The position numbers and the translations under genes were made by a program. Under the pieces are notes generated by a model. The model ran no database searches. It was given only the letters and a program-made list of their open reading frames with translations, and was not told where the DNA came from. Of a stretch of DNA of 64,000 nucleotides, positions 47,801 through 62,225 are shown piece by piece. How positions within the stretch are numbered: position 1 is the stretch's first letter; the number at the start of each line of letters is the position of its first letter. Origin of the DNA: Neurospora tetrasperma FGSC 2508 (taxonomy: Eukaryota; Ascomycota; Sordariomycetes; Sordariales; Sordariaceae); NCBI RefSeq assembly GCF_000213175.1, contig NW_009799099.1, positions 4,580,051-4,644,050 on the forward strand, written 5' to 3'.

Positions 47801-50800
47801 ATATTGCCATCAAGGTTCAAGACTGCCCGAGTCCCATGTGTTACTGATCCGTCCATTTGCGCCTTGAATACTGAATCCTTCGAAGCCGGGTAGCTTCAAG
47901 GTACAAAGGGAAGCAAATGCGCATAGAATCGATATCCTTATCATTGCCAATAGCCAAACCAGCCAGCTACTCGTCAGGGCTAGAATTGCCCCCGAACGGC
48001 CTTGGGGAAGACCTGTTCAAGCAGTGAGGAGTAATATCAAGCTGTTCAACATCACATCAATATCAATTTCGGTCAAGGTTGGGGGAAGCCGGTGATGATT
48101 GAGGCCACGGGCAGCCAGAAGCCGCCGCGCGGGGAAACAATTCGCTTCCCTGCCAACTCGCATCTCCCTTGGCAGGTAAATGGTACACTTTGGGTCCTCC
48201 TTTCCTCCAAGTTGGAAGAAACCTCCTCTTGCTTCTCGCTTGATTGTTGCTGTTGCTCTTTCCCCGTTTCGTTTTGTTTCGCATTGAGCACACACTTCGA
48301 GGCCGAAGGGGGTCATTCGAGACATGACGATGTATGTCATGCTATGCCATGGAACATCCCGCAAGCCACTATGTAACCATGAAGCCATCAACTATGCGAA
48401 CGCGTCATCCCTCCGTACAGGGCTTATATGTTGTATCTGCCATGTGTGTGTCCGGACGAACTGTTTCGCGGGCTTCCTTGGTGAAGAGCGTTCGATCTTC
48501 ATCCGTCGGTTTAGTTCATCCCTTCGAACGTCGTTGGCAGGGTGAATTGCGCGGGGTGCCATTTTCCTAATAAAACAGGCGGGCATGCGGAAAGGGACAC
48601 GTTTTTTTACAGACAGGATTGAGTGACCCGTTCTGCTTGGGCTGGCTGTCCACCCGAAGTCTTCTCAGGACTTCTCTCATTCATCTTTAGAATCTGGACC
48701 CTTCGGAAGCTGAATTGGTCGGGCGAACGTATGGACTTCGGTCTGCATGCTCGTCTTAATATCCTTCTTTCCATCTCCGAGACCTGCTCTTCTTCCTGAC
48801 TGTCAAGTGCGGGGGCTGTGATGGTGGTAGCCTACGAATCCGCTCAAATGTGTGTGGTAGAAAGCGGAGGGCGGGAGATCAGACTGTTGTGATAGGCGTC
48901 ACCGCAGCGGTAAACGAAAGAACAACTATGCGTGCTTCGGGTATCTCAGCAACGATCGGACAGCCGGTAGCGAGCACAACGGCCAACGGGTACATACTGG
49001 CACGAGGTTAATGAATAGAACGCCTGTCGTGTTATATGGATGTACGTATCTCTCCGCGATTCCGTTCTCTTTCTTTCTTCTTCTGCAACCCTTTGTCTGG
49101 ACTCATTCATCATTTTCTCCGACCACCGATTCCCCGACGTTGGTCCCTCCATGCTCTCCCCACTACATCCTCCTGCCAATCTCAGCTACAGCCATGATCT
49201 GCGTCCTTCCGGGAAGAGGTGAGAATGCGTACGCGTCCTCAAAGTGGAGTACACGGAATCAACCGTCCGAGCGAGTGAATGCACGACTTTCGGGATATCT
49301 TTGGGGAGGGGGGAGGGGAGGCGGCACATACGATTGGAAAACCAAGAGAGTGCGAACGTGGGCGTTTACAGAAGGGGACGATCGTGGTTCGGCAGACTGG
49401 ATGGATGATGAAAGGATAAATGGGGTACCAGACTGGCTCCGGACCATCCCTCATTATTTTCAATATGTGGAAATGATGTCCTTTTCATGAATTAGGTGAC
49501 TTCCCTCTCATTTGCTCTCTTCATCCCTTTCGGCGTTGGCACACTCGGACGACTTCTTGCAAATACCCGAGTGCAACATAGATGTGCCGGCATGTACCAC
49601 TACATTCATCAAGCATGAAAGATGGAGGTTTCTCTAACGTGCTAGACGGAGAGCGAGAAAGGAATATAAGGAGTACCTTCGCCCCCTGCTCGACACTGGT
49701 CATCAATTGGGAGATGATTTCGGAAGAATGACTCGCCTCCTCGTTTGGCGCGAGCTAGATGCATTTACCAAATCATCCGATTAATGGCGACGACACTCAA
49801 GTGCTCCACCTTCAACAACATCATCCTCGACAGCCCTTGACGACTTCGACTGGCAGCTGGCAAAGAATGAAAAGAGATCATGGCGTGACCCTGGTGGCTT
49901 CAGGGATATGTTCGGTGTTCGGTGTTCGAAAACAATAACTCCCACAATGCATTCATCGAACCTATCCTCGGCTGGGGGAAGTGAGAACAATACCGACACA
50001 CCAGCAACTCTTCCCGGATACCATCAAACGATCAGAAGGAGGTGATGGACAAGGAAGTGGGAAAGTGGATTGGATCGAACAGGACCCGAAGCTGAAGCAT
50101 CATCCACGAGCCAACCTGCCATCCAGCTTGACACATCCCGCTGGTTCCGCTTGGAGACAATGGTGAACAACAGTACCCGTGCGATATGAGCAACAACCAG
50201 AGGGGGGCGATATGCATTTTGGAGACAGACGAGCAAAGTGAAAAGAAGCGAGGGGAATACCTCTAAACTGGCAGATGGAGACGAAGGGTCGACGCTGCGA
50301 CGATCGATAATGCCTTCGAAGGTTTCAGCCCATGCGTCTCGTCAAGTACATCTGAAACATTATCCAAGGGGTCTTCCAAAAGAGGGGAAATGGTTATGAG
50401 GTCTATCTGGGTCAGCAAGATCTCGGGAAAGGATTAAAGGATACACACACCTTGGACCGGAATTGAGCAAGAGTCATCAGGACGAATTCTGCGCTGATCC
50501 GAACAGTCATGGAAACGTCCTTCTGGGGTTATGGTGGTGGATATGATGATAGGTACTGTGACTGGATCATGAGCACGGGATTTGGCTCTCGGGCCGTGAC
50601 GGCGTGGTGGTAATTAATTTGCAGGCCGGTCGGATACGTCACTCGCACTTTCTCAACTTCAACAGCGTGCGGACAAGCATGAAGTCCCCGAGCCGAAAAA
50701 CCTGGAGGTGGAAGGAACGAACTCGAATACCACTTCTCATGCGTCGAACGACATGAAAACCACCTGTTGGTGAATCTCTAGACCAAGACCCGACATGAAA

Positions 50801-52245
50801 CGGACTTCAAAAACCAGGCGGCTGACCCACTCGGTTCTTCAACTTCGATACAGCTGATTCGAAGGCATACATAGAGGTATTGTGTATGTGTTTGCGTAGG
50901 AAAAGAATGGCAGGATCCAGAGTGGAAAGCTTTATGGGATCGACTGATCCAATGTGCAGCAGGAAAAGGAAAGCTTCGTCGTGCCTTTCAGTGTGGTCGA
51001 GAAGTCTTCAGGAGTCAACAAAGAAAAGGAAGAACATCCTTGAAGCATTATTACCCGCGGTTTGATACTGGAATTGACCCGAAGTGGGAGGTACTCATTA
51101 GTACTGGCCGAAGCTTGATGGGCAAGTGAGAACTTGGAAGCAGTAGGTCAGGAGAAGACTTTGGAAACCCTCAACACACACTCGTTGAACTAGTAATAAT
51201 CCCAAGGACCTGAACTAGTCTGCTCTCACCGTCGTGGCAGAATGTTGAATGTTGACTTTGAAGTTATTGCGGAGTTATGGTGGGTACAAATGGGAAAACG
51301 GATGATGAGTCAAGGTCATGGACGTCCAACAAGCCAAAGCGGAAAATCAAAAAGAAGAAAAAAAGAAAGAAGTAAATGGTGCGGGTTAGCATCGTCGAGC
51401 ACGTACCAATCGCAGCAAACAAACATGAGGGAAAAAAAGAACAACGATAACAGGGCATGGGTATGAGAAGTGATAGATAGCAAAGGGGGAGAGGATGTTA
51501 GTGGCATATCGAGTGAAGGTCTCATTAACAGGATGTAAGTGCAGGGTAGGTAACGTAAATTAGAGAAGAAAACAAAGTCCACAGTTCCAATAGACGGCCT
51601 CTGTTGCCATGACGAAACAGACAAAAGAAAATTTTTGTTGATGTTGTCCAAAACAATCTTGGCGATCTTTGTGGCCATATATATCAATATTGGTGAAGAA
51701 CCCGTTGATGTGGTAACACGTCTTGGTTTCTATTCTCGTATGATTCCGCTGTCCGATGGAAGCATGGAAGAATGGAAGCACAAGTAACAAGCGAAGCTGA
51801 TGTGAAGCTGACATTGTCCGTCGAAGATCATCAGGTGGGACGGGATGCGATGCCAAGACTTCGACCATGAAGTCGGACTTACCAGCCACTCCCAACTCCT
51901 CTTTCCAGCCGGGTGCAGTGGGGTTGGCCAAGGTGCATTTACCCAACAAGGAAGGCGGTGGGACTTTGCTACAGGGGGCCTTCAAGTGCTGAACAGGCCC
52001 GGGGATCGATCGGCCTTCTGAATGATGACATGAGTTGGGTGAGGTTCAACTTGTTGCCAGCAACACAAAGTCACAACGAAACAGCTGATTGCACGAGTTG
52101 CCAGCAACAATGAGATAGCCATTGTATTCTGCCTAAAAACAACATTCTTTAAGGAGAAAAACTACTACAACATCAGAGACCAAACCTCATCTGCTACAAC
52201 CGAGTACCCGCTCAAGAAAAATTACACCAAATTTGTAGCGGCAGC

Positions 52246-53459
52246 ATGAGAGTTGAAATCGCCGTGCCCGCGATCGCGGCGCTCTGTTACAGGGCTTACT
52301 CCAAGAAGTCGTTGACACCCGGCGGCATCTTTGCTGCTCTCCTTACGGCCATTGCACACGCAGTTCACCCTTGGAATCTTCCCTTTGCTCTGCTCGTCGT
52401 GTTCTTCCTGGCGGGAACGCGGGTAACGCATGTAAGTCTGAAGCTCTACCCAGGGGCGGCACAAGTTAGCTAATATCGACCTCTTTCCCCGGCTAGGTAA
52501 AGGAAAACGTCAAGGCCAAGCTCACAGTACACTCCAAGGGCACGTCCGGCGGCGAGGGCCCGAGAAATCACACCCAAGTGTTCGCCAACTCGCTCACGGC
52601 TTCCATCTTCTCTCTGCTCCACGCTTATCAGCTCCATGTGCGCAAGCAGGCGCTGATCGCTAATCCCACCAGCACCGGGACCGGTAGCCTTTGCTTCTCC
52701 TGGGGCGGCGATTTGTTGGTGATTGGTATCATTGCCAATTATGCCTGTGTTGCGGCCGACACCTTTAGCTCCGAGCTGGGCATTCTGTCCAAGGGCGAGC
52801 CGCGCCTAATCACAAGCTGGAACTTGCGCAAGGTACCGCGCGGCACCAACGGCGGCGTTTCCCTCGTCGGTCTTGGCGCTGGCCTGTTGGGCAGCATGAT
52901 CATCGTTACGGCGTCCATGCTTCTTCTGCCTCTTTGCACTGACGAGACGGCTACGAGACTTGGCGGCGCCGCGGGCTGGTCACTGGGACAGCGCCGTATG
53001 CTTATTCTCGGTCTCACCGTCTGGGGTTTCTTGGGCAGCGTTGTGGACAGCATTTTGGGCGGGCTCTTCCAGGCCAGTGTCAAGGATGTGCGTACCGGCA
53101 AGATTGTCGAGGGCGAGGGTGGCGTGAGGGTACTGGTTTCCAACGCTACGAACCCCAACAACGTTGCCGGTCGTACTAAGGCTGAGATCAAGTCGTCTCT
53201 TCTGTCTGGCGAGGGGACGGATGCGGTGGAGGATGTCGGCGCCGCTTCCGGTAACAAGTACGATCCGCGCAACAAGCAGCGGAGATCGAGCTTTGGAGAC
53301 GAGAGGCCGTCGCGAGTGGTGGAGAACGGCTGGGACTTGCTTGATAACAATGATGTCAACTTCTTGATGGCATTTGGCATGAGCGTGGGAGCGATGGCCG
53401 TCGCATCGTGGTATTGGGGAGTTCCTCTGCAGTCTGTGTTGTCGCCATGGTGGGCGTAA
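52246..53459 (+). CDS. DUF92/TMEM19 family integral membrane protein
   Basis: There are two exons, 52246-52431 and 52497-53459, joined in phase 0 by a 65-bp intron (GTAAGT donor, CTAG acceptor). They encode 382 residues. The N-terminus (residues 1-62) has two hydrophobic segments typical of the family. The diagnostic stretch AADTFSSELGILSKGEPRLITSWNLRKVPRGTNGGVSLVGLGAG corresponds to the conserved loop of TMEM19/DUF92 proteins (quoted here in two parts: AADTFSSELG and KVPRGTNGGVSLVGLGAG). Several further membrane spans follow, with a hydrophilic loop at about residues 245-330 before a last hydrophobic segment. Plant relatives include the phytyl-phosphate kinase VTE6. The fungal members have no settled function, so none is assigned. 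The gene starts about 1.1 kb before the SNF1 gene on the same strand. Confidence 0.92.
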
Positions 53460-54575
53460 GGCAGTCGCAGGTGGGTAGTGAATGACTTTCGCTAGATGTT
53501 GGCTAGGTAAACAATTCCATGGATGACATATGAGAGTTTAGTCGTCATTTTGATTACACATCTAGATCGCGGCTTTGGGTGAAGCTTGGGCAGGTACCTT
53601 GCTATCCGGATGATGCTAACCAAAAGCCGGCGCGATTGTCCATTGAGGTTCTCATTGTACCAAACATCCACAATTCAAGACCAGCGATCCGTACATGGGA
53701 TCGAAGACCAGCCCGGCTTACAATTGAATCCTTTAGTATTCTATACACGAGAACATCGTATAGACTAGTCTTTGTAATTGTGACTTGCTACCATTTTGGG
53801 CCATAATGTGTGGTAGACACGTGTGTACACAAGGCTTTTATCGGCCTTGTGACAATGGTCCTGTGACCGAGCCGGATGACCTGCCCTCGGCCAGGCGGTA
53901 GTAACGAAACATGAAGTACGTAGGTAGAGGTACCTACCTAGGTAGCTGATGAATGATGGAACTTTCCGTCCGGCTCGGCAGCCCCGTTGTAAGTTAAGGT
54001 GGCCGCTTTCCGGAGCGCTCTGACCCCGCGATGCTGCCGTATGTCGTCCCTGCATCCTCCCAAATCCTCCACTAATTCCCCCATTCTTCACCCCAGATCC
54101 CCGCCCGACTCCTTCCACCCCGTTTTCCATTACACCATCTCTTGATTGTTGCCCCGCTGCAGTGTTCGCTTGTCCACTTCCTCCTAACCTAACAGCTCCA
54201 ACACCCACTTGATTGCCCACTGCCGTCCACCGCGATTGCTGATTCTTGTCGGCTGACAACCGAACACCGACCGAATGCGCATCCGATACATGATGTTCTC
54301 CTGAACAAGCAAGGCGGTACCTTACATCGACCGACGACGCTACGACACAGATAGCCCACCGAGCCTTGACTTGACGTACCTAGCTTCATTAGCTCCAACC
54401 TCTGGAGTCTGTTCGCTCCCGCTCCCAGGATTCAATCGAGGGGCCATCGCGGTTCCTCCATTCCCCATTCGCCGTCTTCACCATCCAGTCGGACGACATC
54501 TGGTCAGACGAAACGAACGACCTCCCATCCGCGATTCAGTGTCGTCCACTTGTGTTGCAAGCGACTCCATCCGCC
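53460..54575. promoter_or_regulatory. Intergenic region and likely leader of the SNF1 gene
   Basis: About 1.1 kb lies between two plus-strand genes. A near-palindromic GGTAGAGGTACCTACCTAGG-like patch lies at 53920-53950. From about 54040 to 54570 the plus strand is strongly C/T-rich, as is common in promoters and long leaders of filamentous fungi. I see no clear TATA box, and no frame here has a family match. Confidence 0.45.
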
Positions 54576-57148
<2,573 letters not shown>

Positions 57149-58741
57149 GATGCCCCGACAATTGATTAATAGCTTGCGGTCGCTATGTTCACACCTTTGG
57201 TTTTCTTTCACTGATTCTGGGCCTTCAGTTCTGGCTAATGGGTTGCTGATGCCTTTGTACCCTTTGCATATACTTACCGCAGCCTACACTGTTGGACACC
57301 ATCAACAAACATGACTAATGCTCCTTGACTTGTTGAACAGGAGGAAACATTCGCAGTACGGGTTGGGAAGATCATTTTACATGGAAGCAATTCGACATAC
57401 AAGATACGCCCACGTTTAGAGAGTATGGGGCCGGGCCTCATCATTCTCTTCTATACCATGTCATGTCTCATCATGCACCAGCAGTGTTTTGATGGTCGAG
57501 TTTTTCAGTGCTAGACTGGCTTTGAAATTAGGACTCTTTCTCTCGTTGGAGGAAGACACGGCATCACACATTTGTTTCGTTGGGTTGGCTTTAATGCTGC
57601 ATCTACACATCTCGGGGATGACTTGGGAGCGTGGAGGCTTCGTTTTTTTTTCACCTACAGAGACATATCAGACTGCCCGTCATGATGTTGACGGTTGGCA
57701 TTAAAATGATCAAGCTATGGTGGTTGAACGCTATTTGGGATACCCATTGGGAGGAGATAGACTTAAATCTGATTTTGAGACGACCAACTTGCAGTCATCT
57801 TTGCGGAAACTAGATATACGCCAAAAAAAAAACATGTAGAAAATTCATTACTCCCTAGCACGCTGTCCGATAAACACATGGTGCATATCTTGGGATATCA
57901 TCTAGGTCATGAAGTTGTCCCCCAACTCAGTGTAACTCCAATTTAACCGCCACCAATTGCAGAGCAAAAAGTTAATAGGTAGGTAACGATTTGGTTGATG
58001 ATTACAGTGTGACAGATGCCCGTTTCTCAAGCTCAAACACACATTGACAGTCCCCAAGACTTAACCAAATTTAAGTGTTCCAGCTAGTTTCGATGTGTCC
58101 TCCATCCAGTCCACCGCCACATGTGGCGCAGTCTTTTGTATCCTGCAGGCCTAAAAGCTGGGATATTTACTTGGGGGAGTGCTCAGGTTGGACGTGGTGG
58201 GGCTGATGTCATAACCGATACGCAGGAACCAGAAACCCAAGAGCCATAGTCGTAGGCGGCTCAGTGAATGAAACTAGTTTTGAGCACGTGAACGACAGTC
58301 GTATCTTCCTGGCTTTCTCCAGGCTTTGTTTGACCATATGTAAGTAGCGAAGTCTATTTGGACCGTTCTGGACCGCGAAACTGAGATCTTTGATAGACGC
58401 GAAATGTAACAGGCTCCATGTCGTTGGTAACGTGCCCTTCACCGCGCAGGCAGTACGTACGTGCATTCATCATTGCACATGGCGTGTGGATGTGAAACTT
58501 TGTCATTGGTGGAGTGCACTCCGTGAGCATTGCGCATTGGTGGTTGAACGGTATCATTCCTGCTTCGAAGAGCGCTAGAAGGAGGATATGAGACCTGTCT
58601 GGCACACAGGGTAAGCCAAGCCAAGGTAAGGTCATACCCGTCTACCTCATTGAAAGTGCGTTTTGGTACGTTCGGTAATCCGGCAAGTCGGGGCAAAATA
58701 TGTAGTGTCGGGTATGTGCAAAGATTTATGCAAGCTGTCAC

Positions 58742-58816
58742 CAAGGCAAGACGGCAAGTATGAGAAATTACAAAGCAAGGCAAGACGGCAAGTATGCACA
58801 ACGAAAGCAAGGCAAG
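58742..58816. repeat. 21-bp unit repeated, with a partial third copy
   Basis: CAAGGCAAGACGGCAAGTATG occurs at 58742-58762 and again at 58776-58796. A partial copy, CAAGGCAAG, lies at 58808-58816. Spacing is 34 and 32 bases. It is a young local duplication without an open frame. Confidence 0.85.
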
Positions 58817-59788
58817 TTTTGGCCAGGCCCTCACCTGGCTTGTATGCTACGTTGGATGAGACTTACATACATACTTTTGATTCCTGAACGGTGGGTCAAG
58901 TCCGAAGCTTTCTGATATGTTCAATGAAGCTATCGTGATCAGGAGTTTGCATGGTCCGACCATAATTCCGGCAGATTTGGTCTTGTTTTATTCCAATTCG
59001 GCATCGAGAATCAGGAACCATGCAAGTCAACCACATCACGTTCATGTTTTGTTCTCCACGCTGACGATGGTTCCTTGTCCTCCAAATGTCTCCAACCTCA
59101 TAGAATCCCCCACCTTCCGCGCAACAAGCGCTCCGATCTTCATCTGGATCTAGGTCGGTACTACAATACTTAATTCCTACCAAGAACGGAAAATATTTCC
59201 ACGCTAGGTTGGAAAGGAAAGTGATAACATCGATGGTGGTGGTCCTGCTGACATCCTGATGGAAGCGGTAGGTGCAACTAAAAAGGACAAAGTCGGCTCG
59301 ACATTGTCGACTGAACACAAGACAGAGGCGAAGATAGGAAGGTTCGGCTCACTACCTACTGAAGATCTCCATCTTCCTTCGCCTATCCCCATCCACTTGG
59401 CGGAGAAATGGGCCGCAAAGTATAAGTGGCGAGAAGCTGTTTCAAACATCGCGGGGCCGAAGAGCTTCATCAGGGTCATCAGCTCCTCAACTAGTCGTCA
59501 GCTCATCTGTCCCATCCTAGGTCTGGAACGTTACCTACCTAGCAATTCTCGTCGATCCTCCATCATCACAAAGCGCCCTAGTGCTGTCTGTGGTACTGCC
59601 AGATTTCGGAGAGAGCAAGAGCAAGATTGCGGTTCGGTGCAATGCAATGCTTCGACGGGCATATGTCATGGAAACCCGTCATGTACATACAACTGAGTAC
59701 TATGCGCGGAAATCAAGTACTTGAGGAGTGAAGGAAAATAAGAACGAAAGAGATAAGCGATGAGGTACTAATTTAGAAAGATTGTAGT

Positions 59789-59827
59789 TCTCCTCCTCCT
59801 CCTCCTCCTCCTCCTCCTCCTCCTCCT
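59789..59827. repeat. (TCC)n microsatellite
   Basis: About 13 TCC units lie in the region upstream of the MFS transporter gene. Pyrimidine tracts are frequent in fungal promoters, but this one is about 300 bases from the start codon. Confidence 0.9.
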
Positions 59828-60026
59828 TGTTCCTTGCTCGAACCCTAGCCTTGTAAGCTTCTACCCCGGATCTACACCCGGGATTTTGCCACGATACGAT
59901 CTTCGGGATGCAACGATCACCAAGCTCGGTTAGGGATTAGCTCGACATGTCGTGGAGTATCATTCATTGCCAGTGGTTACTAACCTACCTGACTTACATT
60001 GGGACGAAGGAGACGAGCATATCGAG

Positions 60027-60034
60027 TATATAAA
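60027..60034 (+). promoter_or_regulatory. TATA box candidate of the MFS transporter gene
   Basis: TATATAAA stands about 100 bases before the ATG at 60133, a usual distance for fungal genes with short leaders. The start codon context CACTCAACATGAC fits the Neurospora initiation consensus. Confidence 0.6.
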
Positions 60035-60132
60035 CCAGTCTTGCTGCCGCTTTCTTTGAACAAGTAGAGATTCCAACTGCCGCCTGTTTCCGAAGTCTCA
60101 CAGTTTAAGAGCCACGCCCTCAACCACTCAAC

Positions 60133-62014
60133 ATGACAAAGCCAACAGTGTATCCCAAGATTGACATGTCTGCAACAAAATCACACGGCGACTGTACCAA
60201 GGTCGTGGACGTCCAGAACATTGAACTTACCGAAAGTCCTTCCTCCCATGATCACCCTGATCATAACAATGCCCTTCGGCCACCGTCTTGGATTGCAGCC
60301 CTGAGTCCAGCAGAGCGCCAGGACCTGGAGAAGAAGTTGAAGAGGAAGATTGACTGGAGGTTGATGCCGGCTGTATTGATTATGTATTTCTTGAACTATA
60401 TTGATCGGTATGTCAGTATTCTCTTTGCTTTGCGTCCGTTACCTGGATCATATGGGTGATCCGGTATATATCGGGAGAAAGGGAGATTGGAGATATGGCA
60501 TGGGAAGAATTGGATGGAAAAAGAAGACAGTCACTCACTGACACATACACCACACAACAGAAACAACATCGCTGCCGCCAAACTCGCCAACCTCGAACGC
60601 GACCTCAACCTTTCCTCCGTCCAGTACCAAACCTCCGTCAGCATCCTCTTTGTCGGCTACCTCCTGATGCAACTCCCATCCAACTTGTTTCTCAACAAGT
60701 TTGGAAAACCGGCCATTTATCTTCCTTGTTGCGTAGGTCACTTCCTTCTTTCCTTTCCTCCCTTCACTTTCTCTTTTCACCATCTTTGTATCCTCCTCTA
60801 TTACTCTCTGACTAACCCACTCAACAGATGATAGTCTGGGGCACCATCTCCGCCGCCACCTCCGCCTGCACCTCCGTCACCGGCCTTTACGTCGTCCGTT
60901 TCCTCCTCGGCTTCGTCGAAGCCGCCTATTTCCCGGGTTGTCTGTACTACCTCTCTTGCTGGTACACGCGCTCCGAGCTTGGCTTGCGTACCGCCATCTT
61001 ATACTCGGGCTCCCTCTTATCAGGTGCCTTTTCCGGTCTGATCACAGCGGGCGTGGTATCCGGATTGGATGGAGCAAGGGGGTTTCATGCCTGGCAGTGG
61101 CTGTTCATCCTCGAAGGATCGGCGACCATTTTCGTCGCTTTTGCGTGTTTCTTTGTGCTGCCGAATTTCCCCAGGACGACGAGCTGGTTGACGGAGGAAG
61201 AGAAGTCGCTGGCGGTTTGGAGGTTAGAAGAGGATGTAGGCGTGGATGATTGGGTGGGAGGGGAGAAGCAGACTTTTTGGCAGGGGGCTAAGATGGCGTT
61301 TACGGATTTCAGGACTTATGTTTTGGTTAGTATTCCATCCCCCCCACGTGTATCTCCCCGTATGTTTGTGTGGCAAAGTCGGAAACTAACATGGACGACG
61401 ACGACGATTAGATGGTCCTCCTCTTCTGCATTGTCGCCTCCGGCACCGTCACCAACTTCTTCCCCACCGTCGTCCAAACCCTCGGCTACAGCAGGATTCA
61501 CTCCCTCCTGCTCACCGCGCCGCCCTACGTTTTGGCTGTCATTGTCACCTTCGCCAACGCCTGGCACGCCGACAAGACGGGCGAGCGATACTTCCACATT
61601 GCCGTCCCCATGTGCGTCGCCATTGTGGCGTACATCATCGCCGCGACCACGACGCATGTTGCCCCCCGCTATCTGAGCATGATGCTCATGGTCCCTTCGG
61701 TCTACTCCAGCTTCGTGGTGGCCATATCGTGGGTCTCGAATACCATGCCCAGACCGCCGGCGAAGAGAGCGGCGGCACTGGCCTTTATCAATGCGGTCGG
61801 TAGCTTCAGTAGTATCTACGCCAGCTATCTGTATCCGAATAGCGCGGCGCCGCATTACACGGTGGCCATGGTGGTGAACTGTGTTACGGCGTTTGTTGCG
61901 GTGTGTGCGGCAACGGCGATGAGGATGATTCTGAGCAGGCAAAATAAGAAGTTGGCGAGGGGAGAGTGGGTGGACGGGGCCATCAATGTTGAGGGGTTCA
62001 GGTTCAAGCTTTGA
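60133..62014 (+). CDS. MFS transporter, allantoate permease / anion:cation symporter (Dal5-like) family
   Basis: The four exons are 60133-60407, 60561-60732, 60828-61325 and 61412-62014, giving 515 residues. The introns start GTATGT, GTAGGT and GTTAGT and end CAG, CAG and TAG, and the frame is kept across each. The first ~70 residues are a hydrophilic, cytosolic N-terminus. The first membrane span leads into NYIDRNNIAAAK, the signature of the anion:cation symporter branch of the MFS, split by intron 1. About twelve membrane spans follow in two halves, with the central loop at about residues 245-290 (PRTTSWLTEEEKSLAVWRLE). Members carry allantoate, nicotinate, pantothenate, biotin, tartrate and similar anions across the plasma membrane. 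The substrate cannot be read from sequence. The gene converges on the 5-oxoprolinase gene with about 210 bp between stops. Confidence 0.93.
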
Positions 62015-62225
62015 GCGATCTTGACTTGGTTGATGGATGGTGGCGTTTGTATTCTTTGAGTCCCGGACGGGTTGGTACATATTATGTTCATATTCGTTTG
62101 CTATACATACATACTTGGAAAATACATACAGAAGATTCCCGCTGAGCGCTTACAGCTTTTTCTTCTTCTTCTTCTTCTTCTTCTTCACCTCACCACTCAT
62201 CAGGTCCCTAACATCAACCACCAAA
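62015..62225. other. Convergent 3' spacer with (TTC)n run
   Basis: The 211 bp between two convergent genes contain a TTC microsatellite at about 62157-62187. Both 3' untranslated regions must lie or overlap here. Confidence 0.8.

Larger units (their letters stand above)
38410..52245. other. 13.8-kb stretch without a supported gene, upstream of the C2H2/Zn2Cys6 gene
   Basis: No frame here has a motif I can assign. Features seen are a 38-base A run at 40753-40790, repeated CCTTCC near 46900-46920, and coding-like but unidentified frames at 43397-43684 (minus), 44460-44850 (plus, with an apparent intron) and 49011-49490 (plus). The longest frames at 40602-41132 and 40376-40810 run through the A tract and are artefacts. 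The region may hold a long promoter for the regulator at 38286 or noncoding transcripts. Confidence 0.5.
57149..60132. other. Intergenic region between SNF1 and the MFS gene
   Basis: There is no supported gene in 3 kb. Frames at 59259-59696 (plus) and 58896-59318 (minus) overlap each other and match nothing I know. It holds a 21-bp near-tandem duplication at 58742-58796 and a (TCC)n run at 59789-59827. The last ~300 bases are probably the MFS promoter. Confidence 0.55.

Noticed and set aside
49011-49490. 159-codon frame on the plus strand as a secreted protein gene
   Set aside because: The start has a hydrophobic stretch, but the rest is low-complexity and Gly-rich, both strands are open, and there is no family signal.
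16213-52245. tRNA and dispersed 5S rRNA genes
   Set aside because: I looked for B-box-like GGTTCGANTCC and 5S core words on both strands by eye and found nothing convincing; a covariance-model scan would be decisive.
58742-58816. Short repeats as a CRISPR-like array
   Set aside because: There are only two full units and one partial, no consistent spacers, and the host is a eukaryote.
59259-59696. 145-codon frame upstream of the MFS gene
   Set aside because: Parts look protein-like, but the opposite strand is equally open and I recognise no domain or splice structure.
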